DNA from: Acanthosepion pharaonis
Taxonomy: Eukaryota > Mollusca > Cephalopoda > Sepiida > Sepiidae
Length of the DNA: 64,000 nt
Direction: 5' to 3'
Assembly (NCBI GenBank): GCA_903632075.3
Contig: CAHIKZ030001782.1
Span: 346,001-410,000, forward strand
Position 1 is the stretch's first letter. The number at the start of each line of letters is the position of its first letter. Shown in pieces: positions 1-10,275 of this stretch. A program made the position numbers and the translations under genes. Below the pieces are notes generated by a model. The model worked only from the letters and a program-made list of their open reading frames with translations. It was not told the origin of the DNA and made no database searches.

Positions 1-440
1 CAAACTACGTCGTTGCTTCCATATTTGGTCTAGGGTATCGCCAGCGTTCTCCTGTGGAACAATATTTTTGTTGCATCAAATCTCATTTTCATATTTGACG
101 AGATTGTCCAGCATTCACTGCCATATAGGAAGATAACTATCACGTATATAGTTCAGTAATTTTTTTTCCTTTTCTAATATGAAAGTTTTTCTGTCTCTTA
201 ATACTCTGATTATTTTTTGAATGCTTCGTATTTCAGTGCCATATTTCCTCCTCTGCGCAAAACACTTCCCATATATTTAAATCTTTTCATTCCCCATTTT
301 TCACACATTTATTCTGATTTGTAATTTGCATCTTTAGCTGCATATTTATAATACCCATGCATTCTGTCTATATACAGTTGATGTTTTAAATATTGGATAT
401 CACTTTCCATCATATATATTCTTTTATATATTTATTTTTC
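1..440 (-). mobile_element. RTE-type LINE relic, ORF C-terminal part, copy 1
   Basis: Read on the minus strand this is a decayed C-terminal part of a non-LTR retrotransposon polyprotein. Its landmarks recur in the better copies at 1350-1880 and 23300-24870: a stretch matching the 'stepwise change of residue' block that precedes the C-terminal 'tyrosine-tryptophan-arginine' box, then the region around the last conserved block of RTE proteins. The reading frame is broken many times, so this is a dead copy. The family call rests on the resemblance of better copies to the familiar RTE C-terminus (FYRRMLRI, KFLGHIMR, GHIEGKR). No reverse transcriptase motifs lie in this piece. The left edge is cut by the window. 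Confidence 0.5.
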
Positions 441-584
441 ATTCCATGTCTGTTATTGAAATTGTTAATCTGCATATTCTATTGTTGTTATGATTAAAAT
501 TTAATGCCAATATTTCTTAATAAACGACATTCGTCAAAATTTTTTTCAAATGCAGATCAATAGTCAAACACCTCTGTCGATTCC

Positions 585-850
585 TCTTTAAAAATACCTT
601 TAGTCAGCCCTGTAGGTATTAGAATTTCAAAGCTTTCTTTTTCTCTAAACATCCCCAGAAATTTTTATATATTTTCCTTTTGTTTAACATACGTTTCCTT
701 TTTAAAAAAAAAACAAACTCTTCGTTGCTCATATTTTGTCCATTGTATCCTCATATGGGCATTTTAATCCTTTTGTGCGTTCAATTTTTCTCTTGAATTT
801 TCGATCGTCTTCTTTGACTTTGAAGAAATCGTCCAGCATTCACGAAAAAA
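585..850 (-). mobile_element. RTE-type LINE relic, copy 2
   Basis: This minus-strand fragment repeats the same landmarks, in the same order, as 1350-1590: a block next to 'ccccagaaattt', the 'tccattgtatcctcat' block and the 'gaagaaatcgtccagcattcac' region. It is truncated on both sides and heavily mutated. Having three such relics within 1.9 kb shows repeated insertion, or local duplication, of one family in the same orientation. Confidence 0.5.
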
Positions 851-859
851 AAAAGTTTT

Positions 860-1345
860 TTTAGTTGTTGGATATATAAAATGTTCGTATTCTTTTTCAT
901 GAAAATGGATGATCTTATTGCACGATATAGGTCAGTGCCAGAGAAATCATTTCTCTTTAAGATGTTTGGAGTGAAAGAAGATTTGGAGATCTAATTGACA
1001 AATTTATTTTGACCAAAACACTTTTTAATTTCTACCGGAATTTAAATTTAACTTAAAGAGAAAATTTAACTGTTATTTTAATAATAAGTAATTTTTACTA
1101 ATCACTATGTTGTTAAATATCAATTTCGAATATATAATATTTTTCCCTGCATATATATTTGTCTTTATTTGAATAAAAACATCAGGAACAAAATATCTCA
1201 ACAATAGTTTCAATTCTATGTATCATCTATTGACACTGTTATATTAAAATATCTTTTCTTATTTTAATAAATTATCGCCTAAACTAAAAAACCCTGTTCT
1301 ATCAAATTTTTATTATTTTCTTGATCATATTGCTAAAAATTTTCC
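860..1345. other. AT-rich stretch with no recognised feature
   Basis: I see no coding signal, no tandem structure and no match to the other repeats in the window. It is probably decayed repeat or unique intergenic DNA. Confidence 0.4.
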
Positions 1346-1349
1346 TCTG

Positions 1350-1880
1350 TCATTCTTGCCCTCAATCTGTCCTGTGAGTATCAGAATTTCAATGCCTTCC
1401 TTTCTCATAATGTGCCCCAGAAATTTCAACTATATTTTCCAGATGCTAAGCATACGTTTCGTTTTTTAAATTAAACCTCGTCTCTGGCCATATGTTTGGT
1501 TCATTGTATCCTCATCATCCTTCTGTAGAACGATATTTCTGTTGCTTCAAGCCTCTTCTTTGACTTTGAAGAAATCGTCCAGTATTCACTGACATATAGG
1601 TAGACATTTATCACATAACAGTTCAGGACTCTTTTCTTTGTTTCTAACGAATTGTTGCTCCTTAAATTGACCATTGAAATTTATAAAATTTTTCAAAAAA
1701 TTTCATCAATAAATATTTCCATCTTCTAAAATACATCCAGATATTACAATTTTTGACCTATTTTTTTATTTTGGTATCTACTCTTTTTAATTTGCATCTT
1801 GGGCTCATCTTTTATTCTAACATGCATGCATTCTATCTTCTTGCAGTTGATGTTTAATCTTTTCTTATCACTTTCTGTTT
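1350..1880 (-). mobile_element. RTE-type LINE relic, copy 3
   Basis: This is the longest of the three left-edge relics. On the minus strand it covers, in protein order, the 'stepwise-residue' block, the tyrosine-rich 'vLLYGSE' neighbourhood, the 'FYRRmLRI' neighbourhood (complement of 'catcatccttctgtagaac') and the 'KFLGHIMRKEGL' neighbourhood (complement of 'cctttctcataatgtgcccc'). These are C-terminal hallmarks of RTE-clade LINE polyproteins. Frameshifts and stops make it non-functional. Confidence 0.6.
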
Positions 1881-2205
1881 TAATATTCTGTAATTGAGAT
1901 TTTTATTTTTTTATTTTTTCTTTGACTGCATATCTTAGTTTAGTCATATCTTATTTATTATACAAACCATATTTTTTTTTTAAAATTTAAGACTTTAATT
2001 TTCAAATAAATTTAAAATTTTTTTTACGTTTGACAAGAAGACATATCACAATTTAACCCATTTTATTTTTTAATTGGAAAATAACGTATCATAATTTTTT
2101 TTAAAGTTATGAAAATAGCGTTCTCTTAATTCTTCAATAAAATACATTTTTGAAAATAAAAAATTTTAGTCTAATTTACATTTTTTGATTTTCATTTTTT
2201 AGTGA
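1880..2205. other. AT-rich stretch with no recognised feature
   Basis: Mostly A and T with homopolymer runs. No gene or repeat is recognised. Confidence 0.4.
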
Positions 2206-2735
2206 AATAGTAATTTTAAATTTTAAAATAACTTCATTGAGGTTGATATGTAAAAATAAAAAAAAAAACCAAACCAAACTAATAATAAAATATTATCGGC
2301 ATTTTCAATTGTTATTTTGAAATTTGAACCGTTAAAAAAAACAAAAACAAAACAAACTAAACCAGCAATAATAATCTTGTTATTAAATAACTCATTCTAG
2401 GTTGATATATCATAAAACAAAACAAACCATTTCCAAACAAAAGCAGCAAAAAAATCTTGTCGGCATTAAATAACCCATCAGTTGATATGCCGTAAAAAAA
2501 ATGTTAAAAAAATATATCATCAATAAAAATCTTTTCGGCATTAAATAACCCATTGAGGTTGATACGTCGATCAAAAAAAAAATTTGACAAACCAAACCAA
2601 AAAATAAAAATATTGTCGATATTAAATAACCCATTGAGGTTGATATAAACGTCTTGAAAAACAAAGCAAACTAAACCAGCAATAAAATTCTTGTCAAATT
2701 AAATAACCCATTGAGCACGATATGACCGTAAAACA
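2205..2735. repeat. Minisatellite with a unit of about 80 bp
   Basis: A unit holding 'ttaaataacccattgaggtt', a 'gatatgtcgtaaaa' segment, 'caaaccaaaccagcaa' and 'taaaaatcttgtcggca' recurs about six or seven times. The 'cattgaggttgatat' block or variants start at 2235, 2393, 2476, 2551, 2632 and 2709, so spacing is 75-83 bp with one double step. Single diverged copies occur elsewhere: inverted at about 35880-35930, and direct at about 61296-61335. The open frames across it are by-products of low stop density. Confidence 0.8.
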
Positions 2736-2744
2736 AAATTTTTT

Positions 2745-2795
2745 ATTTTTGAGTTTTCACCTCAAACAAGGCTGGAAGCCACTATTTAATTTTCT
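2745..2795 (-). mobile_element. 3' end of a CR1/Jockey-like LINE
   Basis: The complement of this short segment matches the 3' terminus shared by the LINE copies ending near 6770, 36160, 39990, 47065 and 52425 (a 'gtggcttccagccttgct'-like block followed by an A/T-rich end). It directly abuts the ~80-bp minisatellite. Confidence 0.45.
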
Positions 2796-3305
2796 AATCT
2801 TTTTTACAGCTCTTTTGGACTGCGAGCAGCAGAAAATTTCTCCTCAAAAAATGAAGAGAAGAAGAAACTGTCAGCATAGAACTTACGGTTTGGTCAGATT
2901 AAATGAATTTCAAATGAATTCAAATTGTCTGAAAGTCATTACTAGAATCTAACTAAAAAGTAATCAAGTGCCTTGTTTTTAGGCAGGGACGTTCGCTTCT
3001 CTACTAGCAATGTTAGGTCAAACTTAATGTTGGTAGATCCCACCAAGAATATTGGTATTTTCCTTCTGGGACGGGCTGGCGTCATTATCATTAATCATGT
3101 GAGGCTCCACAGAAAACGTTAGAATGCAAAAGTTTTCTGAATTTTTCTGAAGATTGACTACCCAAAAACTGAAGTTTTGACGCCGACATGTGGGTCACAA
3201 TTATTTTATGACGCGCGAGCTCGGATAAATAACTAGACGGCAAAGGAGTTCATGCCTCCGTCCCTGTCTCTGTTAATTTTTCGGCATTTCCGTATCCTAT
3301 ATATC
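2795..3305. other. No recognised feature
   Basis: Mixed-composition DNA, slightly richer in GC than its surroundings. I see no conserved protein frame and no repeat shared with the rest of the window. Confidence 0.4.
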
Positions 3306-3975
3306 TTACTTATTATAAAACCCAGGTTGTGTGTGTGTGTCTGTACGTTTATATATTGGATCTGATTTCCTACATTTTTCAACCGATTTCAACAAAACTT
3401 CACAGGACTACGTAAAATTACCTTGCGGTGGTTCTGACAGTGCGAAAAATTGTAAAAAACACAATTGTTTTTGCATGAAATCAATTTGAAAACACGATAA
3501 AACACGATTCTCTCGCCAGAATGAAAGGGGGCAACTCATATCGAGTTATACTTATTATAAAGCCCAGGTTGTTTGTGTGTGTGTGTTCGTTTATATATGG
3601 GATCGGATTTCCTACATTTTTCAACCGATTTCAACAAAACTTCACCTTTTCTTTTTTGGCAAGTAGTATTTCTTGCGCGCATTTTACTTTATTTTTACAT
3701 TCAGAATGCTTTAAAAATTCCATTTACAAGACAATTGTTTATAATAAAATTCTATTCAATCGATAGACTCATAACAATTGAAAACAATGTTTTTGTTTGA
3801 GTTTGGGTTTGACCAATTCGTAATCCCCCCGCAAAAAAAAAACAAAAACAAAAAATTAATTAAGATATGCGTGTCCGTCAACCTTAAACAATAATCTTTG
3901 TCAATTATATTTTTCAGTCTTTATGATGGTCGATACTTGATCTATCTCTTACTCTTACATCCCCGGGCAATGCTA

Positions 3976-3978
<3 letters not shown>
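3306..3978 (+). mobile_element. Possible Helitron-like element with a duplicated 5' segment
   Basis: A segment of about 100 bp beginning 'cttattataaa' and containing 'cccaggttgt', a (gt)n run and 'ttcaaccgatttcaacaaaa' occurs twice, at 3310-3406 and 3548-3644. Some 320 bp further on the sequence reads 'ccccgggcaatgctag' and then enters a TA tract. A GC-rich palindromic block just before CTAG is how Helitron 3' ends look, and TC-type 5' ends are plausible at both duplicates. No Rep or helicase coding is present, so at best this is a non-autonomous element. The family call is tentative. Confidence 0.3.

Positions 3979-4016
<38 letters not shown>
3979..4016. repeat. (TA)n microsatellite
   Basis: An uninterrupted TA run between the CTAG end on its left and the pogo/Tigger inverted repeat on its right. 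Confidence 0.95.
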
Positions 4017-4019
<3 letters not shown>

Positions 4020-5313
4020 GAATCCCTGACAACCGGACTAATAAGGCCTTTCGGATATGAGAGATTGGTTACAAAGTCCGGATATTAGTTTAAAACAAAA
4101 GAACTGAAATCAGCTTAAACGTTTATTTTCAATGTTTTATAGTAAACAAAATGAGCTAATAATGAGTGTAATATAACGGAAGTAATTTTAAGGAAAAAAA
4201 AATAAATTATATAATGATAATGAAAATTTATTAAATTAATGAAAACACGGAAGTATTGTAAGTGTGCAAGATGGATTCTGGCGAAAAAATATCTAGTAAG
4301 GAACAGTAAAATATATTTGCTAGCAGCGCATCTAGGAATAGATTATATGGTATTTATGCTTGTGGCATGACTATTTACTCCTGTTTTTAGAGTAAGGTCG
4401 GATAAAATAAAACTGGAAGCTAATCTCTAAAATGACGTTCAATGGGGATCTGAGGAATTGGTTACAAAGTCCGGATAAGAGGGGTTATATTTAGATTAAA
4501 ATAAAAGAACTTAAATCAGGTTTAACATTTATTTTCAATATTTTATAGTAAGCAACATTAACTAATGGTGACTGAAATATAACGGAATTAATTTTAAGGA
4601 AAAAGAAATAAATTATGTAATCTTAATGAAAATTCATTAAAATTAAGTATGCCACGTATGCAAAACAAATAATGTAAGGAGGATTTTTTAATCGATGTTG
4701 CATAATGATTCTTTCTTTTCTGATGTCATTCTTAAGTTTTTCCGCGTTTTGTTTTGCTTTTGTTCTTGAAATTTTTTTAAGCGAAAGACAATTTTTAACC
4801 CTGCGTGCGTTATTGCAATCGTTATAGCTGAATGCTGGCTTTCTTTCCATAAAACTGACAAGCTTTTCAATAGCTTTTTTCAATTTCAGTCCAGGCTTCA
4901 TCAAAATCATGTTTTTAATTTCCTTGTTCATTGTAACAGTGTGAACGCTGGAGAATAGCTTCTTTGGAACATTTTATATCATACAATGTTGACTTTCCCA
5001 TGTTGAATTCAGCCATTAGTAACAATGAATATTCAACAGCGTCTAGTCTGTTTAAAATTTCCACTTTAAAGTTTTCCTCTTCTTCCCATCATGTTTTTCA
5101 CCAATAGAAACCATTAGGGTGAAATAAGTATAAGCAATTATACAAAGTAAATTCCCTGAAAAACAGAAATTTCAGATCAGTTAGATATCACCCAGATAGT
5201 TCAAATATACAGATCAAAATCATGTCCGGATATGCGGGACTCCGGATATGGAGAACTCCGGATATGTGGGACTCCGGATATGGAAAACTCCGGTTATGAG
5301 GGATTATACTATA
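4013..5313 (-). mobile_element. pogo/Tigger-type DNA transposon, internally deleted
   Basis: The ends form inverted repeats: 4013-4036 on the plus strand and the complement of 5290-5313 agree at 21 of 24 positions, both beginning TATAGTA. A TA target and TA-tract flanks fit the Tc1/mariner/pogo superfamily. On the minus strand near 5100-4968 a frame reads like a psq-type helix-turn-helix (KRKTL, then LDAVE, then MGKSTLYDI), the DNA-binding N-terminus of Tigger/CENP-B-like transposases. Further in, 4931-4623 encodes AIEKLVSFMERKP with following basic residues, which resembles the family's C-terminal tail. The DDE catalytic core between them is missing. The 5' end (5220-5300) carries four or five 16-17-bp subterminal repeats of 'actccggatatg'. 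Confidence 0.75.
4060..4240. repeat. Outer copy of a duplicated ~180-bp Tigger 3' segment
   Basis: Beginning at 'ttggttacaaagtccggata', this segment is closely repeated at 4455-4640, sharing an A-rich block, 'tttattttcaat', 'ttttatagtaa', 'atataacgga' and 'attttaaggaaaaa'. The transposon's 3' end therefore carries a direct duplication about 390 bp apart, from a nested insertion or an abortive transposition event. Confidence 0.75.
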
Positions 5314-5432
5314 TATATATATATATAGGTGAATGTGTATCGGTGTGAAAAATTTCCGAAACAACTAAATATATATCTGCAAAGTAGAATAGAAAAAAAG
5401 ACAAAAGAAAAACTTCGCTGACACATTTCGTT

Positions 5433-5560
5433 TTGGTAAGTCAATCAGAGGGCGAAACGAGTCGGCTTAAATACATTTTCCTTTTGTTCTTATTAACACT
5501 TGCACAGACACACACACACACACTCTCTCTCTCTCTCTCTCACACGCACACACATAAATA
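5433..5560 (+). repeat. Dispersed repeat with a 'GGGCGAAACGAGTCGGC' motif and CA/CT microsatellite
   Basis: The motif at 5450-5466 is shared with 29298-29313 and, on the opposite strand, 52906-52925. It is followed by a (CA)n then (CT)n then (CA)n tract at 5508-5552. Confidence 0.55.
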
Positions 5561-5654
5561 TGTAAGTATATATACACAAGCTACAGTGCATACATTGTCG
5601 TCTAAATTACGAAAAAATGAATATGGCCGTAACATCTCATTTTAATATATTTTC

Positions 5655-6350
5655 TTTTTACTAAAATTACACAAAAATATCTTGAAATAATAAAAAGTAA
5701 ATTTATTCAATAAAACCGAAATTGACTTCAACCACGGCCTCCAGACGACTTTAGAATCTCCCGCGTCTCTTCTGGACGGTCTCCTTGTTTAAATTGGTGA
5801 ATGCTTCCATCATCCCTGCCTTCAGTTCTTCTTTGGTGCTAAAGGAGTTTTGTTGGTCTCTTGATCAACTGTCCCCCACAATAAATAATCACGGGGGTTG
5901 AAGTTTGTAGAGTTAGGTGGCCAAACGTAAGGGGTGATGTGTTCGCAGAAATTGTCTGATGACTGGGTACTCCTACTTGTGAGGCATGGTGCAGATTCCT
6001 GTTGCCAGAGATAGGGTCTTTCAGTAACCCATGGCAGCACTATTTCCTCAAAACACTTGATGTAGGCCTCTATGTTGAGTCTGAGGCTCCGGAAGAAGAG
6101 GAATGGAAATATAACGTCGCCATTCATTGATCATTCAAACACCATCGTAAGCATCATTAGACTCCTCCAACTCTTCCTGAATCTTCTGCACTGCCCTCAT
6201 ATTTACGCCCAAACACTACGAGATGTTTCTATTGGTGCTTCCGTTGCGAATGTAAAGTATTACAGCATGCCTTTTGCAAATCTTTGGCGGAGTGAATTAT
6301 GTCATGGTGCTCTTTGTCTCACAGACTGTGCCCAATTTTTGACCAGGTAT
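5655..6350 (-). pseudogene. mariner/Tc1-superfamily transposase relic, copy 1
   Basis: The minus strand encodes the C-terminal part of a DDE transposase. The stretch IKCFEEIVLPWVTERPYLWQ holds the 'WQQ(D/E)SAP' box, whose first acidic residue is here a glutamate (QQESAP). Then come WPPNSTNFNPRDYLLW, equivalent to the usual WPPNSPDxNPxDYxxW that positions the last catalytic acid, and a degenerate C-terminus ending near 5700. 'SPD' is changed to 'STN', which removes a conserved aspartate. Frame breaks upstream of 6127 carry homology to about 6350. A second copy sits at 28027-28650 with the same right end ('cacaaaaatatcttgaaata'). Confidence 0.75.
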
Positions 6351-6384
6351 TTCCGAGTTTTAGTCACGTATTCACCGACATGAC

Positions 6385-6770
6385 GTGTCGTCCCTTTGTC
6401 TTTTCTACAAGTAGCAACTGTTCTGACGAGCTTTTGTTCCTGGTGCTTCATATACATGATTTAAATGTGCTACTAGATTGGCAACTAGGTCCCATTCCTT
6501 TTACTGTTGAAATAGCTAAATGCAATCGCCACTTCCACCCCGACAGTTTATTTTCTCGCACTTCCAGCCTGTGGAACTCGTTTCCGTTTCCTTGCCTCCC
6601 TGGTGACTACAAACTTCAAGAAATTGTAATGCCGCATCAATCGCCATCTTCAGTCTCCTTGAACCCTGTTCTCTTTTTGACATTTTCTCAATCCTCCCTA
6701 TTCTCAATCTTCTTTTTCACTTTCACAACCTGAACCCCCCTTCGTTCTTATGGCATTCCCGCCTTGCTTA
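6385..6770 (+). mobile_element. CR1/Jockey-like LINE, C-terminus and 3' UTR
   Basis: The frame from about 6430 encodes DELLFLV, then LGPIPFTVEIAKCNRHFHPD, SLFSRTSSLWNSFPFPCLPG and DYKLQEI. This matches the C-terminal tail found after the reverse transcriptase of CR1/Jockey-superfamily LINEs: 'VExxKCxR', 'SFxPRTSxLWNSLPxxCFP', 'YNLQxFK'. The 3' end is the shared 'gccttgcttagagtgaaatg' terminus near 6770. Only the last ~110 codons survive, so it is a 5'-truncated insertion. It lies immediately downstream of the mariner relic. Confidence 0.7.
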
Positions 6771-6779
6771 GAGTGAAAT

Positions 6780-7410
6780 GTTTAAAAATATAATGTACAT
6801 GTGTGGGGTTCCTATTTTAAACATGAATTTGTGCCACATTTCGTTTGAGTCAGCGTACAAATAAATCCAATATCAACCTCCAAAAGAAACAATTTGATAG
6901 TTATCATTATAAACAGGAAGTCATTCTGCCAGCGAATATATCTCCTTCGAAAAGTACTTGGGATAAATCACCGGTGCTTTAGACCATGCAAAAAGAGAAA
7001 ATACCAAAGGGATAATTATCTTTAGCTTTTGGTCACAATTACACGCGGAACTACCATTTTAAATTCGCCCTAGTGCCATATTACTTTCGAGTAGGCCTAC
7101 GTATGAATCCCATGGGAAAACCTGTATTTTTATAGGTTTACAATCGCTATTATGTTCAATTCGAAGACGCCATCTTGCCAGCCAATAACCTTCCTCTTGA
7201 GCGGGAGCTGGGGTTAATTCTTGACGTTTGAGACTAACCAAAAGAGAAAAATTCCGAATGGACGAGAATTTGGGGTCTCTGGTTTCACGAAAGCGAGAAG
7301 ATCTCACTTCATTCACCAATAGGTGGGCTTATGGATAGATCCCACCATTATGTTCAGCTTTAATATGGGGATAAGATTAATGGCTGTTGGCTGAAAGTTA
7401 ATGGCTGCTT
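6780..7410. other. No recognised feature
   Basis: Balanced-composition sequence. An 86-codon minus-strand open frame lies at 7319-7059, but it has no family resemblance that I recognise and no obvious gene context. Confidence 0.35.
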
Positions 7411-7434
7411 CAGTTGCTGCTACGCAGTAACTAC

Positions 7435-7860
7435 TTATTTAAGATGTTGCATACTGAGAAAGACAATATTCGGAAAATGCTTTTAACTTCCAACGTCATG
7501 ATCTATTTGTACAGCAGATGTCAAGAATCTCATTTGTTTTTGTTCATTTTGAAAGCAAGATGTAAACTTCTTGGGCATATTTTGCGAATGGAGAATGCCC
7601 TGCTAACAAACCCATGGAGTTAAACTTTGTAAAAACTGATATCAATAAGTTCAGAGGTCATCCAAGAACCCCTATAGTCACAGCACTGAACCGAGACATT
7701 TAAAGGACAAGGCAGAAAGATCCCACTTTTCCTTTGGGGAAGTTTATAATCAAAGAAATTGTTAAACTAATCCGAAAACTCGCAGGTGACAGAGAAGGCT
7801 GGCAAAATATTGTCAAATCCGTATACAACGACACTGAGAGAACATGTTAAGTCATGACCG
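7435..7860 (+). mobile_element. LINE C-terminal relic (GHILRM / RGHPRT type)
   Basis: Translated fragments read KARCKLLGHILRMENALLTNP, then after a frame break FRGHPRTPIVTALNRDI, and finally IIKEIVKLIRKLAGDREGWQ. This succession (R-cKLLGHILRM, GRPR-T-VT-LNRDI, NR--W) is the C-terminal tail of a non-LTR retrotransposon polyprotein different from the RTE copies nearby. Stops and frameshifts interrupt it. The clade cannot be fixed without the reverse transcriptase domain. Confidence 0.55.
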
Positions 7861-8149
7861 CAAATCGAAACTGTTTGGATATTGATAATAATAGGATTAA
7901 CTCTTAGCACCTGAGGATACTCCAAAAGGGGAAATACAAATAGAATTTTCTAGTATTTTCCATAGTTGCATTTACCACTTGCCTTAACATTTTAAACTTG
8001 GTCATTCTCTTCAGATAGAAATTCCATGTTAAAACTGCCGTCATTTGATGTCATTATTTTATGTAATATTCGAAAGCACACGGACAGTCTACTTTGTAAA
8101 TATTTACTGATAGAAGATACAGAAAGATAAAAACAGGAACTCCTACAGA

Positions 8150-8870
8150 AGGTAGTTAAGGATAGCAAGAAGAAGGGACTAAGCATCAGAAGTCAGAAAT
8201 TAGAATGTATTGTTGTTAGTAAAGGAAACAGTTCAGCAGGTGCAATTAGAAATGTGAGATATCGAAATTAAAGAATTGAAATATCAAGGATGTATTTAAA
8301 CAGAAAATGAGACATAGAAATACGAAGGTGCATTGACATAGCGAAAGATGCCTTCTAAAAGTCAAGCAAAGAAACAGTAAGATTCCATTGGAAACAGAAA
8401 AAAAATACTGAACTGTTATATCATATCAGTCCTGCTACATGGCAATGAATGCTTTGCAATCTCCTTACAGATGAAGGAAAACCTTGAAGCAACAGAAATG
8501 TAGTTCTACAGAAGGATGCTGAGAATACCATGTATTGAACATGCGAACAATGACAAAGTTTTAGCGAAAATGGAAACAAAAAGGAGAGTTATACTTAACA
8601 ACAGAAGGAGGCATTTGAAATTTGTAGGGCACATAATGAGGAAGAAAGGCTTGGAAAATTTGATACTCCGAGGACATATTGAAGGCAAGAGAACCAGCGG
8701 AAAATAAGGCATAATATGCCTGATGAGCCTGTGGAAATGATTAGCATAACAGTGTTCAGGAGAGACAGTCGAAAGACAAAGTTTGCTAATCTCTAAAAAG
8801 TTAAAGAAATCTTTACAGAAGCCACGTCCTCAAGAGACAAGGCACATAAAAGAGAGAATAAATACCATTT
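8150..8870 (+). mobile_element. RTE-type LINE relic, C-terminal part, copy 4
   Basis: Plus-strand remains of an RTE-clade polyprotein. In order: a degenerate block around 8230-8420, the 'LLHGNEC' block (8431-8460, equivalent to vLLYGSECW), FYRRMLRIPCIEHAN (8504-8548), then RRHLKFVGHIMRKKGLENLI and LRGHIEGKRTSGK up to 8704. An in-frame TAG right before FYRR and the TAA after 8704 confirm decay, as the family normally continues for another 30-60 residues. This is the clearest single piece on which the RTE call for other copies rests. Confidence 0.75.
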
Positions 8871-8871
8871 T

Positions 8872-9495
8872 TCAGGGTTTGTCTATATTTCTGAGATGAG
8901 GTATTATCATTATTTGCACTAATAACATAGTCCGAACTGTTGTCCTCGTCTTCGTTGCCATATTCACGACGTTTCGGCCGTTGGTCTCTCGAGCCTTCTT
9001 CAAGGTCTGTCTACATTTAAGGGATGAAGTATTATAATTATTTACACTATTTATATTGTTCGAACTGTTATCCTCATCTTGGTTACCATATTCACGACGT
9101 TTCGGCCGTGGTACACTCTGGACTTCTTCAGGGTCTGTCTATACTTCTGAGATGAGGTATTATCATTATTTACATTATTAACATTTTTCGAACTGTTGCT
9201 CTATTGTTCGTTGCCATATTCATGACGTTTCGGCCGTTGTACATTGGGACCTTCTTCAGGGTCTGTCTATATTTATGAAACGAAGTATCGTAATTATTTA
9301 CACTATTTACATTGTTCGGACTGTTGTCCTCATTTTCTTTGCCATATTCACGACGTTTCGGCCGTTGTACTCGCTGGCCTTCTTCGGGATCTGTCTATAT
9401 TTATGAGATGAAGTATTATAATTATTTACACTATTTATATTGTTCGGACTGTTGTCCTCATCTTCGTTGCCATATTTACGACGTTTCTGACAAAG
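8872..9495. repeat. Satellite with a 128-bp unit, about 4.8 copies
   Basis: The block 'gtttcggccg' starts at 8971, 9099, 9227 and 9355, and its decayed form at 9483: a spacing of exactly 128 bp each time. On the minus strand each unit contains CTGAAGAAGG, a GGCC-loop-GGCC hairpin, GAAACGTCGTGAATATGGC and 'gatgaggacaaca'. The same block forms the 3' part of the SINE copies at 15232-15500 and 36905-37175, so the satellite looks like a tandem amplification of a SINE segment. Confidence 0.9.
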
Positions 9496-9649
9496 AATGT
9501 TGTCCTAAATCTTCAACCCAGGCCCCACCCCCTAGCAATACCGATAGTCTTTTGTTTCTTCCCCTTCACCGGCTTATTTGCATTGTTTTATATAAGAATA
9601 TTTGGTTCTCGTTACCGCCATTGCGTTCTTTTCCCAATCTGTGTTATTA

Positions 9650-9652
9650 TTT

Positions 9653-9688
<36 letters not shown>

Positions 9689-9998
9689 TGGTTTCTTTCT
9701 TTCTTTCATCCTTTTTACTACACGGTTTAACTTCTCTCTTTCTACCATTCCCTTTCGTTCACTATTTCTTTTTATATTTATTTCTTTGTACTTAATATTT
9801 TCTCTTTCTTCCTTTTTTTCTTTTATTCTTTCTTTTTACTACATAATTTAACATGTCCCTTTTTTCCATTCGCTTTCCTTGAATATTTCTATGTTTATTT
9901 CTTTGTACTTCATATTCTTTCTTTCTTTCTTTTCTGAAGTCTTATTCTTCTCACGACTATCTTTCTTTCTTTTTTTCCGTAGCATTATTCTTCTCACG

Positions 9999-10042
<44 letters not shown>

Positions 10043-10244
10043 AGCGTATTGTTTAATTCCCCTTCAATTCACTATCTTTCGTTCAATCTTTATTGTTTTT
10101 TTCATTTCTCTTCCTGATTTTTTCTTTCTTTTTACTGCATCGTCTAAATTCTCTATTTTTCATTCAATTTTCCTTCCTTTTTATATTCTTTTTTTACTTC
10201 CGATATTTCTTTCTTTCTTTTTCTTTCTTTCTTCCTTACTTTTT

Positions 10245-10275
<31 letters not shown>

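Noticed and set aside
8872..9495. Hammerhead ribozyme in the 128-bp satellite
   Set aside because: CTGAAGA, the hairpin and GAAACGTC are there, but stem I cannot form and stem III has no loop; kept only as a hammerhead-like motif.
9312..9851. 179-codon open frame beginning in the 128-bp satellite
   Set aside because: It spans satellite, a short unique piece and the TTTC tract; no single domain.
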